Of a stretch of DNA of 5,497 bases, positions 1 through 5,497 are shown in pieces. Source of the stretch: Deltaproteobacteria bacterium (GTDB lineage: Bacteria > Desulfobacterota > Syntrophia > Syntrophales > UBA2185). The notes beneath the pieces are model-generated. The model did not search any database. It saw nothing but the letters and a program-made list of their open reading frames with translations, and had not been told where the DNA came from. Made by a program: the position numbers and the translations under genes. Location of the stretch: NCBI GenBank assembly GCA_026388495.1, contig JAPLJQ010000542.1:1-5497 (forward strand), given 5' to 3'. Positions within the stretch are counted from its first letter, which is position 1. Each line of letters opens with the position of its first letter.

Positions 1-1984
1 CGGGGGGAGAGCCGATGAGGCGGCTCACCGTATGGCTTTCCTGAAACTCGCTCATGTTGATCGTCACGACGTTCTTTTCGCTGCCAAAGAGCATGTCCGC
101 CAAGGCAAGACCGGTTTCCGTCTTTCCCGTCCCGCTGGGACCGGCAAAGAGGAACACGCCGATGGGCTGAGTCGGGCTTTTGATGCCCGACTTGGCCGCC
201 CGAATGACTTCCGCCAGGGCCCCCATGGCGGCGTCCTGACCCTTGATCCGCTCCTTGAGGCGATCTTCCAGATGGATAATGGTTTCCGCTTCGTCCTTGA
301 GCATCTTCCCCAGAGGGATGCCCGTCCAGTCGGAAACGACCTGGGCGACGGCGTCAGGATCCACCTCAATCTGGATCAGCGGTTCATCTGCCTGGAGATC
401 CTTCAGCGCCTGACCGGCCGATTCCAACTGCTTTTTCAGATCTTCCTTTTTCTCCTGCTCTTCCGCAGTCAGGGCGTTGAGCTGTTCCCGGAGGGTAACA
501 ACCTGATGAGCGGCTTCCTTCTCCTTCAGCCACCGTTCCTGAAGCTGATCCGCCTCGTCATTGACGGCCGTTCGCTTGTCCGCGACTCCCTGGTACTTTT
601 CTTCGTCGATTTTGGCGCCGTTGGCACGGTCCCGGTCCATCGCCTTGATTTCGCGATCAAAGGCCTGTACGGCCCGCTCCTTGGCCTCCAGTACGGCGGG
701 CTTGCCGGTCAGATTGACCTTGACCCGGGCGCAGCTCGTATCCATCAGGTCGATGGCCTTGTCGGGGAGGAAGCGCCCGGTTATATAACGATTGGAAAAT
801 TCGGCGGCGGCCACGACGGCGTCGTCCCGGACGACTACCTTGTGGGCCTTTTCATAACTGGCCTTGAGTCCCCGGAGCATGAGAATCGTTGTCTCCACGT
901 CGGGCTCGTCCAGCTTGACGAGCTGGAAACGTCGGGCCAGGGCCGGATCTTTTTCGAAGTATTTTTTGTATTCGCTCCACGTCGTGGCGGCGATTGTCCG
1001 CAATTCCCCCCGCGCCAGCGCCGGCTTCAGCAAGTTTGCGGCGTCGCCGCCTCCCGCGGCGGCTCCGGCGCCGATGAGGGTATGGGCCTCGTCGATGAAA
1101 AGGATGATTGGTTTTTCCGAGGCCTTGATCTCATTGATGACCCCTTTGAGACGGTTTTCGAATTCTCCCTTCATGCCGGCACCCGCTTCGAGGGCGCCCA
1201 TGTCCAGCCCCAAAAGGGTGACGCCCTTGAGCATGTCCGGGACGTCATTCTCTACGATCCGCAGGGCCATGCCTTCGACGACCGCCGTTTTACCAACGCC
1301 TGGTTCCCCGACGCAGATGGGGTTGTTCTTGCGCCGCCGGGCCAGGATGTCGATCATCTGGCGGATTTCGTTGTCTCGGCCGAATACCGGATCGATATCT
1401 CCCTGGGCAGCCCGCTGGGTGAAGTCCATGCAGAAACGGCTGGTGAATGACCCGTCCCCTCTGACCGCGGCCGCTTCCCCCGGGGCTGGGTCCTTGGCCC
1501 CCTTTTCCGTTTCCGTGGAGGATCCGGTCAAGCTCCAGAATTCCTTGCTCAAGGCCTCCCTGCCAATATCTTTGAGCATGTCCGCGTACCTTCCCGTTGC
1601 ATACAGGGTGGGCTTGGCCAGGAAAGCCAGGAGGATGGACCCCGAACGGATTTTCCTGTCCCCAAGGTCGATAGAGGAGATCAGCCAGGCGTCCTGAATC
1701 AGGTCGAGAAGGTGAGGGGAGAAGACCGGCTTGGCTGCATTGCCCGTCTTGTAATCCTCCAGAGATTGCTCAAGCGCCTGCTGGAGCCTTCCTACCTCCA
1801 GACCGAATTTCGGGAGGATCAGCGGCCAATCGGACCGGGGTTCCTCCAGGAATTTCGCAATCAGGTGTTCGACGGTAATTTCATAATGGGTTCTTGAGAC
1901 GCACAACCCCGCGGCGTTCTGCAAGGCGTTTGTGCAAACGGCATTCATGTGGAGCAACAAAGACTTGATATCGACAGCAACCAC
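1..1984 (-). CDS. clpV: ClpV/TssH, type VI secretion sheath-disassembly AAA+ ATPase (C-terminus beyond window)
   Basis: ClpV is the cytoplasmic Hsp100-family hexameric ATPase that unfolds and recycles the contracted TssB/TssC sheath after firing. The 661 codons present show an N-terminal ClpN-type domain (about residues 5-150, with GLCVSRTHY near 26-34, typical of ClpV). A variable charged linker follows (about 155-180), then AAA domain 1 with Walker A GEPGVGKT (226-233), Walker B IILFIDEAH (293-301) and a likely arginine finger in ARRF (350-353). A charged middle domain (about 430-530) looks coiled-coil. AAA domain 2 begins with VSDWTGIPLGKM (550-561) and has Walker A GPSGTGKT (615-622). The second Walker B and the C-terminus, roughly 200 residues by family length, lie off the left edge. 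The GTG start is chosen because an in-frame TGA lies two codons upstream, a good ribosome binding site precedes it, and the N-terminus then aligns with ClpV proteins. ClpB is the main alternative, but the T6SS neighbours and N-domain argue for ClpV. Confidence 0.96.
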   Translation of the reverse strand, partial: MVAVDIKSLLLHMNAVCTNALQNAAGLCVSRTHYEITVEHLIAKFLEEPRSDWPLILPKFGLEVGRLQQALEQSLEDYKTGNAAKPVFSPHLLDLIQDAWLISSIDLGDRKIRSGSILLAFLAKPTLYATGRYADMLKDIGREALSKEFWSLTGSSTETEKGAKDPAPGEAAAVRGDGSFTSRFCMDFTQRAAQGDIDPVFGRDNEIRQMIDILARRRKNNPICVGEPGVGKTAVVEGMALRIVENDVPDMLKGVTLLGLDMGALEAGAGMKGEFENRLKGVINEIKASEKPIILFIDEAHTLIGAGAAAGGGDAANLLKPALARGELRTIAATTWSEYKKYFEKDPALARRFQLVKLDEPDVETTILMLRGLKASYEKAHKVVVRDDAVVAAAEFSNRYITGRFLPDKAIDLMDTSCARVKVNLTGKPAVLEAKERAVQAFDREIKAMDRDRANGAKIDEEKYQGVADKRTAVNDEADQLQERWLKEKEAAHQVVTLREQLNALTAEEQEKKEDLKKQLESAGQALKDLQADEPLIQIEVDPDAVAQVVSDWTGIPLGKMLKDEAETIIHLEDRLKERIKGQDAAMGALAEVIRAAKSGIKSPTQPIGVFLFAGPSGTGKTETGLALADMLFGSEKNVVTINMSEFQESHTVSRLIGSPP

Positions 1985-1990
1985 GGTTCA

Positions 1991-1997
1991 TCCTCCC
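1991..1997 (-). promoter_or_regulatory. Ribosome binding site of clpV
   Basis: On the minus strand GGGAGGA lies six bases before a GTG codon. This is the strongest Shine-Dalgarno match in the window and decides the clpV start. The nearby ATG within GGATGAACC is out of frame with clpV, and an in-frame TGA immediately upstream excludes a longer protein. An independent strong site fits clpV being translated without coupling to tssG, which ends 27 bases earlier. Confidence 0.75.
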
Positions 1998-2011
1998 ATA
2001 TTTAGTGTTGT

Positions 2012-3025
2012 TTATTGCCGGACCGATCCCGGAAAAAGGGCGCAACGTTCCATGGGAATGGCCCCTTCCGAAAAGATCCAGGTATTACATCCCAGCATGG
2101 CCTGGGAACTGACGACCGTTGTAGTCAAATCATGTGGTTTCAAAGTCACTTCCACGTCCCAGGCGAGGGGTTGGTCAAGGTAGAAGCGGATCAACTGCCC
2201 TAACTTCTGAAATGCCGGTTGGTCGGGAAGGTAACGATTAAATGTTTCCTTATTCACCGGTCCGATGTGAACTCGGAAGTTTCCCGCCCGGTCGGCAATC
2301 CCTTCTCCGAGATAGGTGTCCTCTCCCAGGATATTCCCGGACGTCCCCAGAAACAAGCGTTGCTCTTCCGGGATATTCGCGATGCGCTCCATGCATTGGG
2401 TAATATGAATTGCCGGTTCGGAGAGTCCGTCGGCCAGGATGGCCCTCAATCCTTCCGCCGATCTGGGGAACTGGGTCGCCAGGCCGATGTATCTCAGCAT
2501 TCCGTAAGGATTTTCTGCGCTTTCCCTTAACGCCTCTCCGCCAAGACCGGCGAGGCAGTAGAGCCTCTGCAGGACATCTTTGTCGGGATTCTCGGCGATA
2601 TTAAAGAAAAGGTGATAGTGTTTCCAGATGCCAAAATACAGGGAATAGAGGCGGGAGTTGAAAATATCATAAAACTCCCGGCTGATGGACCGATCCTGTG
2701 CGAGTTCCTGCAGCAGGTCTTCCGTATAGAAAGTCGGCAGGGGCGATGATGCCCCATAGAGACCGAGAAATGTCGCTGTGACCCGGAAGCTTCCCTGTGG
2801 GTCTGATTCCTCGATTTTTGTAATGTCGGACTCCGGAAAGGCGAGGGAAAGATCCGGACGAACCCGGATCTTTTTGACAAGCTCACTGATATCAATGTCT
2901 GTGCTTGATTCCCGGCGCAGATGGAGAAGAAGAAACCGGAAGGCCTGGATGAAGGAAAATCGGCGCCCCTCCCGGAGAAGTCTTTCTGTCAGCTTAGCAA
3001 CCGGTCTCCCATTCTCGTCGGCCAT
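2012..3025 (-). CDS. tssG: TssG, type VI secretion baseplate subunit
   Basis: TssG (ImpH/VasB family) forms the cytoplasmic baseplate wedge with TssF, TssE and TssK, on which the tube and sheath are built. The product is 337 residues, normal for the family. Recognisable family stretches are RRFSFIQAFRFL near the start, KIRVRPDLSLAFP, the GLYGASSPLPTFYTEDLL segment, and FYDIFNSRLYSLYF followed by KHYH. Near the end are LGEDTYLGEGIADR and CNTWIF. There is no signal peptide or membrane segment, as expected for a cytoplasmic protein. The start is the ATG giving MADENGRP, preceded nine bases upstream by GGGGA (3035-3039). The open frame extends upstream to an ATG at 3118, but those 31 residues do not resemble TssG and would lie deep inside tssF. 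The start overlaps the tssF end by 37 bases, suggesting coupled translation. Confidence 0.95.
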   Translation of the reverse strand: MADENGRPVAKLTERLLREGRRFSFIQAFRFLLLHLRRESSTDIDISELVKKIRVRPDLSLAFPESDITKIEESDPQGSFRVTATFLGLYGASSPLPTFYTEDLLQELAQDRSISREFYDIFNSRLYSLYFGIWKHYHLFFNIAENPDKDVLQRLYCLAGLGGEALRESAENPYGMLRYIGLATQFPRSAEGLRAILADGLSEPAIHITQCMERIANIPEEQRLFLGTSGNILGEDTYLGEGIADRAGNFRVHIGPVNKETFNRYLPDQPAFQKLGQLIRFYLDQPLAWDVEVTLKPHDLTTTVVSSQAMLGCNTWIFSEGAIPMERCALFPGSVRQ

Positions 3026-4635
3026 ACAAAGGTTTCCCCGGTTAGGCTCTCTTTCAGCTTGAAAGAGAGAAAAGTGTTCATGCTGCTGTAAACGCCAAAG
3101 AAGAGATCCAGGATACATCCGAAGAGGTACAGATCGCCTAAACCGGCAAAATGATCCTGCCGGGCGGTCATCTCTATTTGCTGTCCCCGAATGACCATGC
3201 CGTGGATCAGTCGGTCCGCCGGGGTGACGCTGAATTCCAGGATGCCGTCGATTCTTTTCATGTTGGCGGTAATCTTGGCTTTATCCCGGGATTCAGGAAA
3301 CACATAGAGCCTGAGGAGCTCTTTGAGATTATCAATATTGGCAAGGGATAGATAGTTCAAAGATAGATGAGATAAAAAGCGCCACGTCGCGTTTTCTCCC
3401 AGGGGTGGATCGATGGGCGGCGTCGGCGGCAGGACATTCCGGAACGTCAGCAGTTCCGGTGAATCGGATGTCTGCACGGAAATATCGCCGACTTGGAGAC
3501 GCTCGGGAAGCGTGCCGTTTGTGCAGGTCAAACTGACGGACAGTGTCTCTCCCACGAGTTCGGCGCCATCCCGAGGATACGAGAAAGACAGGAAAATTTC
3601 CGGGGCGTCGTTGATGGGAGAACGTGCGTGGTTAACCTGATAAACCGATTGCTGCTGGTCCGTTGATTGAAACAGTTCCAGGGGTCGATATTCCCTTTTC
3701 GCGACGCTTCCCTGCTCGTAGCCGATGACCTTGTCCACGCTGAAGACTTGATAATGATCCGGATTTTGTGCGGCCGGCCGGACACGGACTCTTTCCAGGC
3801 GGTGATCAAACAGGAATGGGTCGGCGTCATGCTTGAACAGATTGATCACCGGCGTCGCGTTTAGAATGAACAGGTCAGGGGTCACCTTGGGAGGCGCCAG
3901 GGGGAATGGCATGAGTTCAAAGAGAATCTCAAATTGTTTGCCCTTCCCACGGTCATGCCACTTTTCCCACCCCCGGAGTTCAAAGAAAACAAATTTTCGC
4001 GGCAGGATGAAGTATTCCTGTAGCAGTCGGTATCCGGAAAAGGAACGAACAGGAAATGTCAACAGGGCGTTGTCCATGTCAAAACCGATCGGCTTCAGGT
4101 CTGAAGGGGGGAGAATGCAGTCCTCGCCGCCGCTTGTCGGTCTGATGACAATCTTTTGAAGATAGTGGCTCAGCAGGGTGAAGATATCCGTGGCCTGGGT
4201 ATAACTTCCTCCCATAAAGAAACCGAGGCGTTGGGGTTGCCAGTGGGACAGGTCCGGACCCGTCAGTTCCAGAACGAGACGGATCTGGGATACCCGGGCG
4301 GTAGGTTGTTGCAGATCCGCCGTTACCAGATGCAGGGGATGGACGTCGACATCAAAACAGGTCTGGAAGAGACAGGGTGTTCCATCGACAGGCACCGAAG
4401 CCAGTGACGTGCCTCTTTTTACGGTGACGGTTTCCGGGAGATTCGGTTTTGGAGAGAAAACCACCACGGATGTTGAGGGAATTGGTCTGATATAATGGGG
4501 AAATGTGACCTCCGTGAGGCTATGGATAATTTCGGGAAAGTCGTCGTGCAACTTTTGACGGAGGAGCCCGGTGAGAAAGGCAACTCCCTCGAGGAGTCTC
4601 TCGGCGTCCGGGTCTGACGTGGGACCACTGAGCAT
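2989..4635 (-). CDS. tssF: TssF main body, type VI secretion baseplate subunit, separated from its N-terminus by a frameshift
   Basis: TssF (ImpG/VasA family) is the large baseplate wedge protein that pairs with TssG. This frame encodes 548 residues carrying almost the whole family signature: ERLLEGVAFLTGLLRQKL, FPHYIRPIPSTSVVVFSP, RGTSLASVPVDG, GFDMDNALLTFPVRSFSGY with RLLQEYFILPRKFVFFEL, and LNATPVINLFK. It ends with a tail containing FVWPTRMGDRLLS. The first 29 native residues are missing from this frame because a 44-bp tandem duplication (4641-4728) shifts it. Joining them after removing one copy gives a 577-residue protein, near the usual length. The ATG at 4635 corresponds to native Met30. 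No Shine-Dalgarno sequence precedes it, only GC-rich bases, so efficient independent translation is doubtful. It overlaps tssG by 37 bases. The gene is probably non-functional as written unless the duplication is lost, bypassed or an assembly error. Confidence 0.93.
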   Translation of the reverse strand: MLSGPTSDPDAERLLEGVAFLTGLLRQKLHDDFPEIIHSLTEVTFPHYIRPIPSTSVVVFSPKPNLPETVTVKRGTSLASVPVDGTPCLFQTCFDVDVHPLHLVTADLQQPTARVSQIRLVLELTGPDLSHWQPQRLGFFMGGSYTQATDIFTLLSHYLQKIVIRPTSGGEDCILPPSDLKPIGFDMDNALLTFPVRSFSGYRLLQEYFILPRKFVFFELRGWEKWHDRGKGKQFEILFELMPFPLAPPKVTPDLFILNATPVINLFKHDADPFLFDHRLERVRVRPAAQNPDHYQVFSVDKVIGYEQGSVAKREYRPLELFQSTDQQQSVYQVNHARSPINDAPEIFLSFSYPRDGAELVGETLSVSLTCTNGTLPERLQVGDISVQTSDSPELLTFRNVLPPTPPIDPPLGENATWRFLSHLSLNYLSLANIDNLKELLRLYVFPESRDKAKITANMKRIDGILEFSVTPADRLIHGMVIRGQQIEMTARQDHFAGLGDLYLFGCILDLFFGVYSSMNTFLSFKLKESLTGETFVWPTRMGDRLLS

Positions 4636-4766
4636 GGGGGCCGTCGCCGGGTGCGCCTTGGAAAATTCAACGGCCAGCTGCCTCCCGTCGCCGGGTGCGC
4701 CTTGGAAAATTCAACGGCCAGCTGCCTCAGATTCTGCAGTTCCTGTTCGTAGTATTTATTAAACAT
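4419..4766 (-). pseudogene. tssF: TssF N-terminal fragment running into a wrong frame
   Basis: This is the authentic beginning of tssF, starting MFNKYYEQELQNLRQLAVEF, which is the conserved opening of TssF proteins. It starts 15 bases after the tssE stop. Native sequence continues through KAHPAT (to residue 27). The frame then enters the second 44-bp repeat copy and reads unrelated, arginine- and proline-rich residues to a TGA at 4419-4421, giving 115 residues in total. Only about the first 27 are real TssF. After one repeat copy is deleted, the codons continue as ATAPMLSGPTSDPDAERL, exactly as expected for TssF. A -1 ribosomal slip within the second copy would also rejoin the frames with 15 extra residues, but I see no classical slippery heptamer. 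The ribosome binding site is weak (AAGA just before the ATG), so translation may depend on coupling to tssE. Confidence 0.85.
4641..4728. repeat. Perfect 44-bp tandem duplication inside tssF
   Basis: Bases 4641-4684 and 4685-4728 are identical over all 44 positions and directly adjacent. Each copy begins ccgtcgccgggtgcg and ends ggccagctgcctc. The flanking bases do not extend the match on either side, so the unit is exactly 44 bp with no microhomology at the junction. Because 44 is not a multiple of three, the second copy breaks the tssF frame. Each copy encodes part of the native stretch LRQLAVEFSKAHPAT in the original frame, which shows that a single copy is the ancestral state. The absence of any base difference points to a recent event or an assembly artefact. 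Confidence 0.95.
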
Positions 4767-4781
4767 TCTTGTAATTTATAA

Positions 4782-5201
4782 TCATCTTTCCATGCGCACC
4801 ATGCCTTCGGCAGTCACGACAGTTTCGAAGATCACGGGAGTTGTCTTGTCGCGATCCGCCATCATGGCCCCTTCGAGTCTGAATCGCATCATCGAAGTCT
4901 CTCCGGCCTTAGGTTCAAAGTGAACGTCGACCCGGATCAGACGGGGCTCGTACTTCTGAATCACGGCCTTGATCATACGTTCGAGTTCGCTTGCCGAGGC
5001 GTTGAGACTTTCCCCCGCAAAGTTTGTCATATCGGGCATCCCATAATCATCCGAGACCGGGACGCTTCCCTGCCGGGTATTCATCATCTTCTGCAAGTGG
5101 CGCAGCACGGACTCAAGGCCCAGGGAGATGTCCCGGGGGCCCCGTTCCCCAGGATTTATTTCCAAATGGCGGATTCGCTCCAATAAGGTTTCTTCGTACA
5201 T
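4782..5201 (-). CDS. tssE: TssE, type VI secretion gp25-like baseplate subunit
   Basis: TssE is the T6SS homologue of phage T4 gp25, a small baseplate protein that helps initiate sheath polymerisation. With the ATG at 5201 the product is 139 residues, normal for the family. The opening MYEETLLERIRHLE is typical. The gp25 core follows: ESVLRHLQKMMNTRQGSVP (about 30-48), then DDYGMPDMTNF (51-61), then a helix ending in IQKYEPRLIRVDVHFEP (about 81-97). The frame stays open upstream to a TTG at 5258, which would add 19 residues. I reject that start because the extra residues do not resemble TssE, the TTG lies in the loop of a strong hairpin, and the ATG gives a conventional N-terminus. Neither start has a convincing Shine-Dalgarno sequence. 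tssF begins 15 bases after the stop. Confidence 0.93.
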   Translation of the reverse strand: MYEETLLERIRHLEINPGERGPRDISLGLESVLRHLQKMMNTRQGSVPVSDDYGMPDMTNFAGESLNASASELERMIKAVIQKYEPRLIRVDVHFEPKAGETSMMRFRLEGAMMADRDKTTPVIFETVVTAEGMVRMER

Positions 5202-5228
5202 AAAATGTGGTCGATCGTTAGTTACTGT

Positions 5229-5272
5229 CCCGGTCTCAGGTCGTGAGTACTTTTTCAAGACCTGGGACCAGG
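5229..5272 (-). promoter_or_regulatory. Hairpin in the hcp-tssE intergenic region
   Basis: In the transcript, arm CCTGGTCCCAGGTC (5272 down to 5259) can pair with GACCTGAGACCGGG (5242 down to 5229). This gives twelve Watson-Crick pairs, one G-U pair and one C-A mismatch, around a 16-base loop. It starts 9 bases after the hcp stop. No U-tract follows, so it is not a standard intrinsic terminator. A plausible role, by inference, is protecting the 3' end of processed hcp mRNA or partly attenuating transcription. Either would let the tube protein be made in excess over the baseplate proteins downstream. The position and length are seen directly; the function is not. Confidence 0.6.
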
Positions 5273-5281
5273 GATGGTTGT

Positions 5282-5497
5282 TTATGAAGCTTTCGGCGCC
5301 TTCCAGTTGTCTTCCGCCTCAATGCCGTCCGGCGTGTACGTCCAGATGATATCCTCATAGGTAAAGGCGATTTCCTGCATATGCTTGAAGGGCTTATTCT
5401 CCTCCAGGAAGGTGTAGGGGAAGAATTCTCTGGAGTTTACAATAATAGCCTCCTTCAGTTTGATCGTGAAGTATTTTTCCTCCTGCCCTTTTTCACT
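5282..5497 (-). CDS. hcp: Hcp/TssD, type VI secretion tube protein (C-terminal part only)
   Basis: Hcp forms stacked hexameric rings that make the inner tube of the T6SS, and it is itself secreted and can carry effectors. Only the last 71 codons are inside the window; the frame is open to the right edge and ends with TAA at 5282-5284. The fragment has the late beta-strands of the Hcp fold: EKYFTIKLKEAIIVNSREFF, then KHMQEIAFTYEDIIWTY, then PDGIEAEDNW and a short tail KAPKAS. The pattern of aromatic strand FTYEDIIWTY followed by a glycine turn and EDNW is characteristic of Hcp C-termini. Its position directly upstream of tssE-tssF-tssG-clpV supports the call strongly. The start, promoter and N-terminal half are not visible. 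Hcp is normally about 160-170 residues, so over half is missing because of the window edge, not because of gene damage. Confidence 0.9.
   Translation of the reverse strand, partial: SEKGQEEKYFTIKLKEAIIVNSREFFPYTFLEENKPFKHMQEIAFTYEDIIWTYTPDGIEAEDNWKAPKAS

Noticed and set aside
32..1450. A 472-codon plus-strand open frame
   Set aside because: It lies entirely antisense to clpV, whose minus-strand frame carries unmistakable AAA+ motifs. The plus-strand translation shows no recognisable domain and has no ribosome binding site. It is a by-product of GC-rich codon use.
864..1697. A 277-codon plus-strand open frame rich in serine, arginine and proline
   Set aside because: It is antisense to clpV in another frame, with a low-complexity composition typical of shadow frames and no family resemblance.
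1985..2011. Separate promoter for clpV in the tssG-clpV gap
   Set aside because: The gap is only 27 bases, with no convincing -35/-10 pair. It contains the clpV ribosome binding site and nothing else I can support.
3026..3118. Longer tssG starting at ATG 3118
   Set aside because: The extra 31 residues are the shifted-frame reading of the conserved tssF 3' end and do not resemble TssG N-termini. The ATG at 3025 matches the family and has a better-placed ribosome binding site.
4641..4728. CRISPR-like or mobile-element repeat
   Set aside because: There are only two abutting copies with no spacer. The unit is ordinary tssF coding sequence, so it is a local tandem duplication.
5229..5272. Intrinsic terminator after hcp
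   Set aside because: The stem is strong, but no run of U follows on the transcript and the same-strand genes continue, so I call it a regulatory or stabilising hairpin only.

Overview
The window holds five consecutive genes of a type VI secretion system (T6SS) cluster, all on the minus strand and therefore read from right to left: the 3' end of hcp (tssD), then tssE, tssF, tssG and the 5' two thirds of clpV (tssH). Together they encode the tube protein, three baseplate components and the sheath-recycling ATPase of a contractile, phage-tail-like injection machine. Both ends of the window cut through genes, so the cluster continues on both sides. I see no RNA genes, insertion sequences, CRISPR arrays or intrinsic terminators.

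Layout: hcp C-terminal fragment (5282-5497); an 80-base gap with a strong hairpin (arms 5229-5242 and 5259-5272); tssE (4782-5201); a 15-base gap; tssF (2989-4766, frame broken); tssG (2012-3025, overlapping the end of tssF by 37 bases); a 27-base gap with a clear ribosome binding site; clpV (1-1984, GTG start, cut by the window edge). The tight spacing and common direction indicate one operon.

The most notable observation is in tssF. A perfect 44-bp tandem duplication (4641-4684 and 4685-4728) near its 5' end shifts the reading frame. With one copy removed, the gene reads continuously into a normal 577-residue TssF. As written, the first 27 native codons run into a wrong frame that stops at 4419, and the remaining 548 codons form a separate open frame with its own ATG at 4635. 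This is a recent inactivating mutation, a reversible on/off switch for the machine, or an assembly error. The sequence alone cannot decide.

The organism is a Gram-negative bacterium, since T6SS spans a Gram-negative envelope. The hcp-tssE-tssF-tssG-clpV order, the moderate GC content and the overall look of the proteins are compatible with a deltaproteobacterium (Desulfobacterota and relatives), but that is a tentative guess. No unknown system was found. The machine is a known one, and the unusual features are the tssF duplication and the hcp-tssE hairpin.
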